Assembly (NCBI GenBank): GCA_902490365.1
Contig: CABUDQ010000045.1
Location: 1 to 16,197, forward strand
DNA from: an uncultured Collinsella sp.
Lineage (GTDB): Bacteria > Actinomycetota > Coriobacteriia > Coriobacteriales > Coriobacteriaceae
Length of the DNA stretch: 16,197 nt
Direction: 5' to 3'
Shown: one piece after another, positions 6,903-15,349 of the stretch
How the letters are laid out: every line of letters starts with the position of its first letter
Numbering within the stretch: the stretch's first letter is position 1
Program-made: the position numbers and the translations under genes
The notes under the pieces: model-generated
The model's database searches: none
Told to the model about the DNA's origin: nothing
Seen by the model: only the letters and a program-made list of their open reading frames with translations

Positions 6903-8624
6903 TTAACGGCGGGCCGCCTTAACAAGCTCGGCAACCTTGGCGACGACCTCGTCAATCGCCACGTCCTCGCGCTCGCCCGTGGCACGGTCCTTGAGCTCAA
7001 CGGTGCCATTCTTAAGGCCACGCTTGCCAAGCACCACCTGATACGGGAATCCCATAAGGTCGTTATCGGCAAACTTAAAGCCGGGACGCTCGTCACGGTC
7101 GTCGACGACGACCTCGATACCCTCGGCGCACAAGCCCTCGACGATTTGGTCGCAGACGGTTGCGCACTCCTCCTTCTTGGGATCGAGCGGAATCACAGCG
7201 ACCTCGTACGGGGCAACGGAAACCGGCCAGACGATACCGTGCTCGTCGTTGTGCTGCTCCACGACGGCAGCAAGCGAGCGGGACACGCCCACGCCGTAGC
7301 AACCCATGATAAGCGGCTTCTCCTTGCCGTCCTCGTCCATAAAGGTGGCGCCCATGGCCTCGGAATACTTGGTACCCAGCTGGAAGACCTGCGAGACCTC
7401 GATGCCGCGAGCAGCAGAGAGCGGCTTGCCGCAGTGCGGGCAGGGATCGCCGGCAACGACGGTGACCAGATCTGCCCACTCATCGACGGTAAAGTCGCGC
7501 TCGGGACAGGCACCGGTAAAGTGATAATCGACCTCGTTGGCACCGCAGACCCACTGCTTGGACTCGCGCAGGCTCTCGTCGCACACCAGACGGATGCCCT
7601 CGGGCAAGTTAACCGGTCCGATAAAGCCCTTGTGCAGACCGTAGGTCTGGAGCTCCTCGTCGGTCATCATGCGATAGCCCTTGCCAAAGACGTGCTCGGC
7701 CTTGCAGTCATTGAGCTCGTGGTCGCCCGGGACAATGGCCACGACGGGCTTGCCCTCGGCATCGATGAGCGCCAGGGACTTGCGCGTGCCGTTCTCGGGG
7801 AACCCAAAGAACTTAGCAACAGCCTCAATGGTGCCCATGCCCGGAGTCTCAACCTTGGTAAGCGTACCGTCACCGGGACCCTCAGTCACGACGACCTTGG
7901 TGCTTGCAGCCTCATCATCGGCGGCAAAACCGCAGTCATCGCAATAGACGAGAGAAGCCTCGCCGGCGTCGGCCAAAGCCATGTACTCGACGGAGGTATC
8001 GCCACCGATCTCGCCGGAATCGGCGACAACGGGCAGGGCCTTGATATAGCAGCGCTCGCAGATATTGGCGTAAGCCTGCTTCATCTTGTCGTACTCCTCC
8101 TGCAGGCTCTCCTGCGTGGCGGAGAAGCTGTAGGCGTCCTTCATGATGAACTCGCGACCGCGCATCAGGCCAAAGCGGGGACGGAACTCGTCGCGGAACT
8201 TGTCCTGGATGTGATAGAGATTCACCGGCAGCTGCTTGTAGGAACGCAGCTCATTGCGCACCAGAGCAGTCACGGTCTCCTCATGCGTGGGGCCCAGCAC
8301 GAACTCGCGACCATGACGGTCGTCAAAGCGCACAAGCTCCTTGCCATAGGCATCGATACGGCCGGACTCACGCCACAACTCGGCATCGACCATGATAGGC
8401 ATCATAAGCTCCTGGGCGCCGGCGGCGTCCATCTCGTCGCGCACGATGTTCTCAATCTTGCGAATCGAGCGCCATGCGAGCGGCAGGTAGGAATACAGAC
8501 CGGCGGCCTCCTTACGGATCATGCCGGCACGGAGCAGCAGGCGGTGGCTGGCGAGCTCAGCGTCCGCCGGATCCTCTTTAAGCGTCGGCGCATAGAGCTT
8601 AGACATATACATTGCTCGAGTCAT
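6903..8624 (-). CDS. proS: Prolyl-tRNA synthetase, bacterial type with editing insertion
   Basis: This 573-residue class II synthetase attaches proline to tRNA-Pro in the cytosol. The N-terminus (SKLYAPTLKEDPADAE) and HRLLLRAGMIRKEAAGLYSY give the motif 1 region. GPTHEE (111-116) and the motif 2 segment RDEFRPRFGLMRGREF (144-159) form the ATP/proline site, and motif 3 is GCYGVGVSRSLAAVVEQ (441-457). The region between motifs 2 and 3 (about 230-400) is the long insertion that in bacterial ProRS deacylates mischarged Ala-tRNA-Pro. It is flanked by two CxxC pairs (C228/C231 and C395/C398) that could bind a metal. A C-terminal anticodon-binding domain follows. The ATG at 8624 has GAGGAG 6 nt upstream and directly abuts the ispG stop codon. 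Internal Met5 and Met7 are possible but less well placed. It is the last gene of the operon. Confidence 0.98.
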   Translation of the reverse strand: MTRAMYMSKLYAPTLKEDPADAELASHRLLLRAGMIRKEAAGLYSYLPLAWRSIRKIENIVRDEMDAAGAQELMMPIMVDAELWRESGRIDAYGKELVRFDDRHGREFVLGPTHEETVTALVRNELRSYKQLPVNLYHIQDKFRDEFRPRFGLMRGREFIMKDAYSFSATQESLQEEYDKMKQAYANICERCYIKALPVVADSGEIGGDTSVEYMALADAGEASLVYCDDCGFAADDEAASTKVVVTEGPGDGTLTKVETPGMGTIEAVAKFFGFPENGTRKSLALIDAEGKPVVAIVPGDHELNDCKAEHVFGKGYRMMTDEELQTYGLHKGFIGPVNLPEGIRLVCDESLRESKQWVCGANEVDYHFTGACPERDFTVDEWADLVTVVAGDPCPHCGKPLSAARGIEVSQVFQLGTKYSEAMGATFMDEDGKEKPLIMGCYGVGVSRSLAAVVEQHNDEHGIVWPVSVAPYEVAVIPLDPKKEECATVCDQIVEGLCAEGIEVVVDDRDERPGFKFADNDLMGFPYQVVLGKRGLKNGTVELKDRATGEREDVAIDEVVAKVAELVKAARR

Positions 8625-9707
8625 TTACTTCTCCTCAATAAGCTTGTCGACCTCGGTCATAAGCGCGTCGACAATTTGGTCCTCAGCTACTTTACCAATG
8701 ATCTGGCCATGCGAAAAGAGCAAGGCCTGACCACGTCCGCAAGCAACGCCCAGGTCGGCATCAGAAGCCTCGCCGGGGCCATTAACGGCACATCCCATGA
8801 CGGCAATCGAAAGCGGCGCGGAATAGTTCTTAAGCCGCTCGGTGACCTCCTCGGCGATGGGAATGAGGTTAACCTGGCAGCGGGCGCACGTGGGGCACGA
8901 GACAATCTCGGGACCACGGCGACGCAGGCCCAGCGACTGTAGAATTCCCCAGGCGACCGGCGGCTCCTCAACCGGATCGGCCGTGAGCGACACACGCATG
9001 GTGTCGCCGATGCCTTCGGAAAGCAAAATACCCAAGCCTACAGAGCTCTTGATGGTGCCCTGAAGCTTGGTCCCCGCCTCCGTCACGCCCAGGTGAAGCG
9101 GAACGTGGGGAATCTCACGTGACAGGGCTCGATAGGTATCGAGCGTCGTTTGCACGCTATGGGCCTTGGCCGAAAGCACAATGTTCGTAAAGCCGCGATC
9201 CTCAAAGTGCTTGACGAAGCGCTCGCTCGACATCACGAGCTTTTCGGGCTGCGTGAGGTCGTCGCGCTCGGCAATATCTTGCTCAAGCGAGCCCGCGTTC
9301 ACGCCAATGCGAATCGCACAGCCCGCGGCACCCGCAGCATCGATCACCGCGTCAACCTTGGCCCAATCGCCGATATTGCCGGGATTGATGCGCAGCTTGG
9401 CGGCACCGGCCTCAACGGCACCAATGGCGAGCTTATGGTTAAAGTGGATATCGGCGACAATCGGCACCGGAGACTCGGCACAGATGGTGCGGAAGCCCTC
9501 AAGCGCGGCCTCGGAGGGCACGCTCACGCGCACGATATCGCAGCCAGCCTGCGCCAACGCGCACACTTGCGCAAGCGTTGCCTGGGCATCAGCGGTATCG
9601 GTGCAGGTCATAGATTGGACCACCACCGGCGCGCCGCCACCGATCTGCACACCGCCCACATGCACGGGGCGCGTCAACTCGCGAGGCAAAGGATGGGATA
9701 AAGACAA
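8625..9707 (-). CDS. ispG: 4-hydroxy-3-methylbut-2-enyl diphosphate synthase (IspG/GcpE)
   Basis: IspG is the [4Fe-4S] enzyme that converts MEcPP to HMBPP, the penultimate step of the MEP isoprenoid pathway. The expected cluster ligands are all present: C271 and C274 in CPTC, C306 in MGCAVNGPGEA, and E313. This is one residue after the E. coli positions. The N-terminal TIM-barrel part includes VVVQSMTCTDT (28-38), VADIHFNHKLA (84-94) and KLRINPGNIG (104-113). The frame stays open as far as 9794, which would overlap the upstream protease gene by 74 nt. I prefer the TTG at 9707 (360 aa) because AGGGGAG lies 8 nt upstream and the length then fits the family. The GTG at 9716 is an alternative but is too close to that ribosome site. 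The gene abuts proS and shares the operon with dxr. Confidence 0.95.
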   Translation of the reverse strand: MSLSHPLPRELTRPVHVGGVQIGGGAPVVVQSMTCTDTADAQATLAQVCALAQAGCDIVRVSVPSEAALEGFRTICAESPVPIVADIHFNHKLAIGAVEAGAAKLRINPGNIGDWAKVDAVIDAAGAAGCAIRIGVNAGSLEQDIAERDDLTQPEKLVMSSERFVKHFEDRGFTNIVLSAKAHSVQTTLDTYRALSREIPHVPLHLGVTEAGTKLQGTIKSSVGLGILLSEGIGDTMRVSLTADPVEEPPVAWGILQSLGLRRRGPEIVSCPTCARCQVNLIPIAEEVTERLKNYSAPLSIAVMGCAVNGPGEASDADLGVACGRGQALLFSHGQIIGKVAEDQIVDALMTEVDKLIEEK

Positions 9708-9720
9708 TCCAAACACTCCC

Positions 9721-11082
9721 CTACAGAATAAATCGAAGGATGTCGGAACGAAGCATATAGACAAACAGCAGCGCAAAGAGCGCGATGCCCACATAGCTCA
9801 CAATCGTCTGGACCTTGAGCGGAGGCTCGCGGCCCGCAATCTTTTGAATGATCTCGATGACCAGCTTGCCGCCATCGAGTGGTGGGATGGGCAGCAGGTT
9901 CATAAAGCCAAGCGAGAACGAAATGAGCGCGGCAAACGACAGGAACGTTACGGGGCCGGCAGCAGCAGCCTGTGAGGACATAACGCTAATACCCACGATC
10001 GAAGAAGACTGATCGAGAATCTCCATCGTATGCTGCGGCTGGAGTAGGCGCATCACGCCATCCGCCGTCTGTACAACATAGGAGAATGACAGACGCGCCG
10101 AGGTGATCGGGTCTAAACGGACCACCTGCGTAGAGGCATACACACCTAGGCGCTCGTCCTCTTTGAGCGCAACCGTGGTCGAATGCTGCTTGCCGTCACG
10201 CTCGTACTCGATGGCGATATCGTCCTTACCGGCGGCCTTGCCGATGGCATCGTAGACATCCATCCAAGTAGAACATGAGACACCGTCAACCGAAAGGATC
10301 GCATCACCGGCCTCGATACCCGCCTTGGCGGCAATAGATCCCTCGTCAACCTGACCGATCACGTTGGTATCCATCGGCACGGTGACACCCGCAATGGAAT
10401 AGATGCTCATAAGGAGCAAAAAACCCGTCAAGATATTGACGATAATGCCTGCGAGCAGCATAAAGGCGCGCTTGAGAAAGCCTTGGCCAAGATAGGTGTG
10501 CGAGCGTTCTTGCGCAAGGAACTCGGCCTCGCCGCACGGCAGCTCCCACACATCGCCCTCGGCAGTCGCATGTTCGCGATCGAAACGGCGACCATCAAAG
10601 GTGGTATAGCCTGCCGTGTCTCGTGGCAACGTCTGATATTTGGTGGGATAGTAGCTCGGCGAGGGCTTCTCCCCTTCCTCATACCAGGGCGCGATGGAGC
10701 CCCAGCCCAGCAAAAGGGCGCATGCCTCGAGCACATCCTCCTCGGAAAGTTCGAGCTCGACAGCAAGGTCGGCCACGGTCACGCGACCATGACGATAGAT
10801 AGCCGCGAGCACGCGATCGGCGCACGAAACATCGGTCGGATCCATACCGCAGATGGCAGCGTAGCCACCCAGCAGCAGCGGGGTCACGCCAAACTTGGTT
10901 CCAATGCGACGCGACGTGTAATGGATGTCAAAGCGGCACGGCAGACCCAAAAAGAACTCGGTCACACGGACGCCGCAGGCACGCGCCGCCAAAAAGTGGC
11001 CGCCCTCGTGCAAAAACACGAGGACGGAAAGCATCAGCAGGCCCCAAAAGACCGATGAGAGAACGCTCAGAACAGTATCCAT
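9721..11082 (-). CDS. rseP: RseP/Rip-family site-2 membrane metalloprotease with an unusual cytoplasmic insert
   Basis: This M50 intramembrane protease of about 453 residues cleaves membrane-anchored regulators and signal-peptide remnants. TM1 (about 8-30) carries the zinc site HEGGH (25-29), GVTPLLLGGY (65-74) forms the membrane re-entrant loop, TM2 is about 207-231, a single PDZ domain spans about 238-312, and a C-terminal helix contains NLLPIPPLDGG (395-405) with the third zinc ligand D403; TM4 is at the end. Residues ~80-196 are extra compared with typical RseP, RasP or Rip1. They include a helix-rich stretch (83-135) with winged-helix character and a Pro/Tyr-rich part (136-165). I chose the ATG at 11082. 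The TTG at 11097 is also in frame, and AAGGA lies 15 nt upstream of the ATG, so neither start is well placed. The gene sits between dxr and ispG. Confidence 0.93.
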   Translation of the reverse strand: MDTVLSVLSSVFWGLLMLSVLVFLHEGGHFLAARACGVRVTEFFLGLPCRFDIHYTSRRIGTKFGVTPLLLGGYAAICGMDPTDVSCADRVLAAIYRHGRVTVADLAVELELSEEDVLEACALLLGWGSIAPWYEEGEKPSPSYYPTKYQTLPRDTAGYTTFDGRRFDREHATAEGDVWELPCGEAEFLAQERSHTYLGQGFLKRAFMLLAGIIVNILTGFLLLMSIYSIAGVTVPMDTNVIGQVDEGSIAAKAGIEAGDAILSVDGVSCSTWMDVYDAIGKAAGKDDIAIEYERDGKQHSTTVALKEDERLGVYASTQVVRLDPITSARLSFSYVVQTADGVMRLLQPQHTMEILDQSSSIVGISVMSSQAAAAGPVTFLSFAALISFSLGFMNLLPIPPLDGGKLVIEIIQKIAGREPPLKVQTIVSYVGIALFALLFVYMLRSDILRFIL

Positions 11083-11107
11083 AAAACGAAAAAGCAATCC
11101 TTATGGG

Positions 11108-12295
11108 TTAGGAACGGGTTGCGGCGAGCACCTGCGCAGCCTTTTCACGCGCCCACGCATCGGTGTCGCGAAGCTGCTCAAACGAATCGACCACCTGCAT
11201 ATCGTGGGCGTCCATGCAGGATTCCACAATGCGATCGATATCGGTAAAGCTGCAGCCATCGTGCAGGAAGGCATCGACGGCGACCTCGTTGGCGGCATTG
11301 AGCACGCACGGCATGGTGCCACCCGTCTTGCCGGCACGCTCGGCCAGTGCCAGACAGCGGAAGGTATCCATGTCGGCAGCATCAAACGTGAGCTGCCCCA
11401 GCTCGCGGAAATCGATACGAGGCGCCGGAGTATCCCAACGCTCGGGATACGAGAACGCGAACTGGATGGGAATACGCATGTCGGATGCACCGAGATGCGC
11501 CATCACGGAGCCGTCGGCGAACTCGACCATAGAGTGAATCTTGGACTGACGCTGCACGACCACGTTAATGAAATCGAGGTCGCAGTTAAACAGATGCATG
11601 GCCTCAATGCGCTCCAGGCCCTTGTTCATGAGGGTGGCGGAGTCAATGGTAATCTTGGCACCCATGGCCCACGTGGGATGCGCGAGGGCATCGGCACGCG
11701 TCACGCGATCGAGCTCGTCGCGCGTGCGGCCAAAGAACGGACCGCCCGAGCAGGTGAGCCAAATGCAGTGGGCCTCGCGCGGGTTCTCCCCCAGATAGCA
11801 CTGGTAGATGGCGGAATGCTCAGAGTCGACCGGAATAAGCTGGCCCGGTTGTGCCAACGGCATAAGCAAGTCGCCACCGACGACGAGGGACTCCTTGTTG
11901 GCAAGGGCAAGGCGCTTATTCGAGGTCAAGGCCGCATGGCTCGCCTCGAGACCGGCGGCGCCCACAATAGCGACAAGCACGCAGTCGACATCGTCGCGAT
12001 GCGCGAGCTCGCAAACCGCCTGCGCGCCAACGCCGAGCTTCGTTCCCTCGGGCAACTCCTGCAGCACGGCGTCATCGCCATGATCGACATCGGCTACGGC
12101 AACCGCCGGAACCGAGAACTCACGGGCAGCGGCAACGAGCTCAGAGGTACTGGAGTTAACGGACAGCGCCGTCACCTGCAGGCGATCGGCATGCTGGCGG
12201 CACACATCGAGCGCCTGGGTGCCGATAGAGCCTGTACAGCCCAGGATGGCAACACGGAGACGTCCATCGGAGCCATACGTCGTCTGGAAGGACAT
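11108..12295 (-). CDS. dxr: 1-deoxy-D-xylulose 5-phosphate reductoisomerase
   Basis: Dxr (IspC) rearranges and reduces DXP to 2-C-methyl-D-erythritol 4-phosphate with NADPH, the first committed MEP-pathway step; it is the fosmidomycin target. The 395-residue protein has the Rossmann motif GCTGSIG (19-25) and LANKESLV (131-138). PVDSEHSA (155-162) provides the metal ligands D157 and E159. SGGPFF (183-188) lies in the flexible active-site loop, and KITIDSATLMNKGLE (214-228) provides phosphate and metal contacts including N224, K225 and E228. Length and motif spacing are normal. The ATG overlaps the cdsA stop by one base (TAATG), with GGAGG 9 nt upstream, implying coupled translation. It sits two genes from ispG of the same pathway. 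Confidence 0.98.
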   Translation of the reverse strand: MSFQTTYGSDGRLRVAILGCTGSIGTQALDVCRQHADRLQVTALSVNSSTSELVAAAREFSVPAVAVADVDHGDDAVLQELPEGTKLGVGAQAVCELAHRDDVDCVLVAIVGAAGLEASHAALTSNKRLALANKESLVVGGDLLMPLAQPGQLIPVDSEHSAIYQCYLGENPREAHCIWLTCSGGPFFGRTRDELDRVTRADALAHPTWAMGAKITIDSATLMNKGLERIEAMHLFNCDLDFINVVVQRQSKIHSMVEFADGSVMAHLGASDMRIPIQFAFSYPERWDTPAPRIDFRELGQLTFDAADMDTFRCLALAERAGKTGGTMPCVLNAANEVAVDAFLHDGCSFTDIDRIVESCMDAHDMQVVDSFEQLRDTDAWAREKAAQVLAATRS

Positions 12296-13194
12296 TACAG
12301 CACGCCTCCGATCATCAGCAACAGCTGCGCGGTGATGCAGCCGAAGATAAGCGAATCGCTACGATCGAGCATGCCGCCGTGGCCCGGGATAAGGTTGCCG
12401 GAATCCTTGACGCCCACACCGCGCTTGATACGCGACTCGATAAGGTCGCCGATAACGCCCAGAATGGACACCACCACGCCGCACAGCAGCGCATAGGGCA
12501 GGCTGAGCTTGTAGAAGTGCGTCGCCCACAGGATGAGCCAAATCAAAACCGAGCCCAAGAGGCCGCCGACAAACCCCTCCCAGCTCTTTTTGGGAGAAAT
12601 CTTGGGAACCATCTTGTGCTTGCCGATACGGCTGCCCACGATGTAGGCAAACGAATCGGAGACCCAAAGGGACGCGCAAACGCCCACTGAAAGCAGGGCG
12701 CCGGCAAAACCGGGCACGGCATCGCGCAGCAGCACGATAGCCGACAGCATAAAGCCAGTGTAGATGGGACCCATGAGCGTCACGGCCACATCAGAGATGC
12801 GGGTACGCGGCGACCAGACATACCAAATGCCCACAGCGAGCATCAGGGCAAAAAGCAGGGCATTCAGCAACATCGAATCGCCCAACGCCGACAGCGGAAA
12901 GAGTACGGCGGCAGCGATACCCATGCGCTCGTTAGCCATCTTGCCATCGAGCCTTGTCATACGGAAAAACTCATAGCAGCACAGACCGCTCATGACAGAA
13001 ACAAAGATGGCCGTGGGCACGATACCCAAAACCAAGCACAGGATAAAGACAACGGCGTAGACGATACCGGCGGCGGCACGGGTAATAAAGCCCGCCAGCC
13101 ACGAACCGGTACCGTTCTTCGCTGCAGGCGCTCCCGCAGCGGCAGCTTTGCGCGCAGGCGTCTTGGGAGCAGATGCCTTGGGACGATCGGACAC
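12295..13194 (-). CDS. cdsA: Phosphatidate cytidylyltransferase (CDP-diacylglycerol synthase)
   Basis: CdsA makes CDP-diacylglycerol from phosphatidic acid and CTP at the membrane, the precursor of anionic phospholipids. The C-terminal family signature is complete at 254-278 (SRIKR, then KDSGNLIPGHGG, then LDR), including the Asp residues that bind metals. Several hydrophobic segments occur (about 42-70, 92-125, 138-157, 164-187, 210-226, 233-250 and 281-298). The 299-residue protein starts with a polar Ala/Pro/Lys-rich N-terminal extension (1-30), probably cytosolic and disordered. Translation starts at a GTG with GGAGG 7 nt upstream, 2 nt after the uppS stop. Its own stop overlaps the dxr start. 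Confidence 0.96.
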   Translation of the reverse strand: MSDRPKASAPKTPARKAAAAGAPAAKNGTGSWLAGFITRAAAGIVYAVVFILCLVLGIVPTAIFVSVMSGLCCYEFFRMTRLDGKMANERMGIAAAVLFPLSALGDSMLLNALLFALMLAVGIWYVWSPRTRISDVAVTLMGPIYTGFMLSAIVLLRDAVPGFAGALLSVGVCASLWVSDSFAYIVGSRIGKHKMVPKISPKKSWEGFVGGLLGSVLIWLILWATHFYKLSLPYALLCGVVVSILGVIGDLIESRIKRGVGVKDSGNLIPGHGGMLDRSDSLIFGCITAQLLLMIGGVL

Positions 13195-13196
13195 GA

Positions 13197-13991
13197 TTAA
13201 GCCTCCTCGGTCTTGCTCAGTCCACCAAACCTACGGTCACGGCCCTGATAGGCCAAAATGGCGTCGACAAGGCCCCAACGATCAAAGTCGGGCCAATAGG
13301 TATCGGTGACGTAGAACTCGGAATAAGCCACCTGCCACAGCAGATAGTTCGAAAGGCGCAGCTCACCAGAGGTGCGAATCACAAGCTCAGGATCGGGAAG
13401 ACCGGCGGTATAGAGGTGGGAAGCCACCATGTCGTCATCAATTGCGGCAGGATCGATCTTACCGGCGGCAGCGTCGAGTGCAATCTGACGGACAGCGCGG
13501 GTAATCTCGGCACGCGCGCCGTAGTTGACGGCAAGCGCCAGCGTCATACCGGTATGATCGGCGCACTCGGCAAGACCGCGTTCAAAAACGTCGCGGGTCT
13601 TCTTGGGCAGCGCGGAAATGTCACCCAAAAAGACAACACGCACGTTTTCGCGCTTCAGAAGCGGCAGCTCGTCGATAAACGTCTTGGCAAACAGATGCAT
13701 CAAAACGTTGACCTCATGCTGCGGACGGTTCCAGTTTTCGGTAGAAAACGCATAGGCAGAAAGCACGTCGACGCCTAGGCGCACGCAGGCGGTAATGATC
13801 TCGCGCAGCGAGACGATACCTGCCTTATGACCCTCGGTGCGCGCAAGACCGCGCGACGTAGCCCAACGACCGTTGCCGTCCATGATGCACGAGATATGGT
13901 GCGGAATCTTATTGAGGTCAAGGTCGGAAAAACCGACGCCCGCAGGGGCGTCGGCAAAGTACTCGACCAGTTTATGCTCGTCGTATTGCAC
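13197..13991 (-). CDS. uppS: cis-prenyltransferase, undecaprenyl diphosphate synthase type
   Basis: This enzyme adds isopentenyl diphosphate units in cis to farnesyl diphosphate to build the polyprenyl carrier for peptidoglycan and other envelope polymers. The motifs are MDGNGRWA (37-44) with catalytic D38, GHKAG (54-58), STENWNRP (83-90) and DPELVIRTSGE (200-210) followed by R212 LSN. R206 and R212 bind the diphosphate of the homoallylic substrate. The protein has 264 residues with an acidic N-terminal extension of about 25 residues. Chain length cannot be read from sequence alone, so another polyprenyl length (e.g. C50) is possible. The GTG start lies 1 nt after the frr stop, with GGAG 7 nt upstream. 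Upstream and downstream operon genes supply the same membrane-building pathways. Confidence 0.96.
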   Translation of the reverse strand: MQYDEHKLVEYFADAPAGVGFSDLDLNKIPHHISCIMDGNGRWATSRGLARTEGHKAGIVSLREIITACVRLGVDVLSAYAFSTENWNRPQHEVNVLMHLFAKTFIDELPLLKRENVRVVFLGDISALPKKTRDVFERGLAECADHTGMTLALAVNYGARAEITRAVRQIALDAAAGKIDPAAIDDDMVASHLYTAGLPDPELVIRTSGELRLSNYLLWQVAYSEFYVTDTYWPDFDRWGLVDAILAYQGRDRRFGGLSKTEEA

Positions 13992-13992
13992 C

Positions 13993-14529
13993 TTAGATCT
14001 CCATGACCTCGGCTTCTTTTTCCTTCAGAAGCTCCTCCACCTTGGCGACATACTCATCGGTGTGCTTCTGGACCTTGGCCTGCTCGCGACGAACATCGTC
14101 CTCGGTGAGCTCCTCATCGCGCTCGAGCTTATTGTTGAAGTCGCGACGGATGTTACGGATAGACACCTTGGCCTGCTCGGCGTACTCGCGGCACTCCTTG
14201 ACGAGCTCGCGACGGCGCTCCTCAGTGGGGGCCGGGAACGGCAGACGAACGACGGTGCCATCGGAGTTGGGGGTAATGCCCAGATCGGAAGCGCCGATGG
14301 CCTTGACGATAGCGTTGATGAGCGCCTTGTCCCACGGCTCGATGAGCAGCATGTGAGCCTCGGGGGTCTTGACGGCGGCAACCTGCGTGACCGGCGTGGG
14401 GACACCGTAATAATCAACGGTGATGTCGGACAGAATGTTGGCGTTGGCGCGGCCGGTACGAACCTTGGAGAAGTTGTGCTTGAGGGACTCGAGCGACTTG
14501 TCCATATGGGCGGTGATGTTCTCTGCCAT
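13993..14529 (-). CDS. frr: Ribosome recycling factor
   Basis: RRF works with EF-G to split post-termination 70S ribosomes. The 178-residue protein is slightly shorter than the E. coli factor (185) and shows the conserved KVRTGRANA (22-30) in domain I, the beta-rich domain II (about 31-104, with TPVTQVAAVKTPEAHMLLIEP) and the long C-terminal helix pair with REYAEQAKVSIRNIRRD. The C-terminus is highly charged (ELLKEKEAEVMEI). The ATG has AGGAGG 7 nt upstream, located inside the last codons of pyrH, and starts 2 nt after its stop. The pyrH-frr pair is widely conserved. Confidence 0.98.
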   Translation of the reverse strand: MAENITAHMDKSLESLKHNFSKVRTGRANANILSDITVDYYGVPTPVTQVAAVKTPEAHMLLIEPWDKALINAIVKAIGASDLGITPNSDGTVVRLPFPAPTEERRRELVKECREYAEQAKVSIRNIRRDFNNKLERDEELTEDDVRREQAKVQKHTDEYVAKVEELLKEKEAEVMEI

Positions 14530-14531
14530 GC

Positions 14532-15254
14532 TTAATCCTCCTGATAGACGAGCGTGCCGACGGGCTCACCCGAAAGCGCGCGCTTGACGGTGTCCTCGCC
14601 ATCGATGTTGAGGACCAAAATCGGCATACGGTTATCCTGACACAGTGCCGTAGCCGTGGAATCCATAACCTGCAGACCGCGGACGAGAACCTCGTGATAG
14701 GTAATCTTGTCAAAACGGACGGCATCGGCGCACTTGACGGGATCCTTGTCGTAGATGCCGTCAACCTTGGTGGCTTTAATCAGAATCTCGGCGCCAATCT
14801 CGCACGCACGAAGAGCCGCGGCGGTGTCGGTCGTAAAGTACGGATTGCCCGAACCGGCAGCGAAGATGACGACGTTGCCCTTGGACAGATGGTTGATAGC
14901 GCGGCGACGAATATAGGGCTCGCAGATCTCGTTCATCTGGATAGCGCTCATCACGCGGCAGGGAACATCGTTATGCTCGAAGGCATCCTGCAGGGCAAGC
15001 GCGTTCATAACGGTTGCCAGCATGCCCATGTAGTCGGCCTGAGCACGCTCCATGCCACCGGCAGCGCCGGCCATGCCGCGGAAAATATTGCCGCCGCCGA
15101 CAACGACGCCGACCTCATGGCCAACGGCGAGCAGCTCCTTGACCTGTTTGGCAAGATGGTCGGTAACCTTGGGGTCGATGCCATAGTGGCCGTCGCCCAT
15201 CAGTGCTTCGCCAGAAAGCTTCAGAAGCACGCGTTTATATCGGATGTCGGACAA
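14532..15254 (-). CDS. pyrH: UMP kinase (uridylate kinase)
   Basis: PyrH phosphorylates UMP to UDP; bacterial enzymes are hexamers of the amino-acid-kinase fold, typically activated by GTP and inhibited by UTP. The 240-residue protein has KLSGEAL (12-18), GGGNIFRG (53-60), AAGSGNPYFTTDT (132-144) for nucleotide binding and KATKVDGIYDKDP (160-172). Length and motifs are standard. The start is TTG at 15254, preceded by a full-strength AAAGGAGG with a 6-nt spacer, which fixes the start despite the rare codon. The gene heads the operon: a tsf terminator and a candidate extended -10 promoter lie just upstream. Confidence 0.98.
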   Translation of the reverse strand: MSDIRYKRVLLKLSGEALMGDGHYGIDPKVTDHLAKQVKELLAVGHEVGVVVGGGNIFRGMAGAAGGMERAQADYMGMLATVMNALALQDAFEHNDVPCRVMSAIQMNEICEPYIRRRAINHLSKGNVVIFAAGSGNPYFTTDTAAALRACEIGAEILIKATKVDGIYDKDPVKCADAVRFDKITYHEVLVRGLQVMDSTATALCQDNRMPILVLNIDGEDTVKRALSGEPVGTLVYQED

Positions 15255-15284
15255 AGCGATCCTCCTTTAGATTGAACTCTCAAC

Positions 15285-15293
15285 ATTCTATCA
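15285..15293 (-). promoter_or_regulatory. Candidate extended -10 promoter of the pyrH operon
   Basis: On the minus strand TGA-TAGAAT (15293-15285) fits the extended -10 pattern TGn-TATAAT with one mismatch. Transcription would start near 15278, giving a ~24-nt leader containing AAAGGAGG. No good -35 is visible; that position lies inside the inverted repeat at 15296-15311. Confidence 0.5.
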
Positions 15294-15295
15294 AA

Positions 15296-15311
15296 GGCTC
15301 TAAGAAGAGCC
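15296..15311. promoter_or_regulatory. Inverted repeat over the -35/spacer region of the pyrH promoter
   Basis: GGCTCT (15296-15301) and AGAGCC (15306-15311) form a perfect 6-bp dyad with a 4-nt centre AAGA. It ends 2 bp from the extended -10 element, where a dimeric regulator could block or aid RNA polymerase. It could instead be a small second hairpin behind the tsf terminator. Confidence 0.4.
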
Positions 15312-15314
15312 ATG

Positions 15315-15349
15315 AAAAAGCAGGCTGTGAGTAAAACCCACAGCCTGCT
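15315..15349 (-). terminator. Intrinsic terminator of tsf
   Basis: On the minus strand AGCAGGCTGTG (15349-15339) pairs perfectly with CACAGCCTGCT (15329-15319) around a 9-nt loop, followed by TTTT and a C. It starts 23 nt after the tsf stop. It separates tsf from pyrH, although the two genes are adjacent and co-oriented. Confidence 0.9.

Noticed and set aside
7146..8942. A 598-residue plus-strand frame across proS and ispG
   Set aside because: It crosses two clear minus-strand genes, has no recognisable motifs and reflects codon-bias shadowing. Similar plus-strand shadows occur over rseP/dxr (10925-12496) and frr/uppS (13837-14535).
9708..9794. Extended N-terminus of IspG starting at 9794
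   Set aside because: It would overlap the protease gene by 74 nt, adds 29 residues not found in the family, and the TTG at 9707 has a well-spaced ribosome site.
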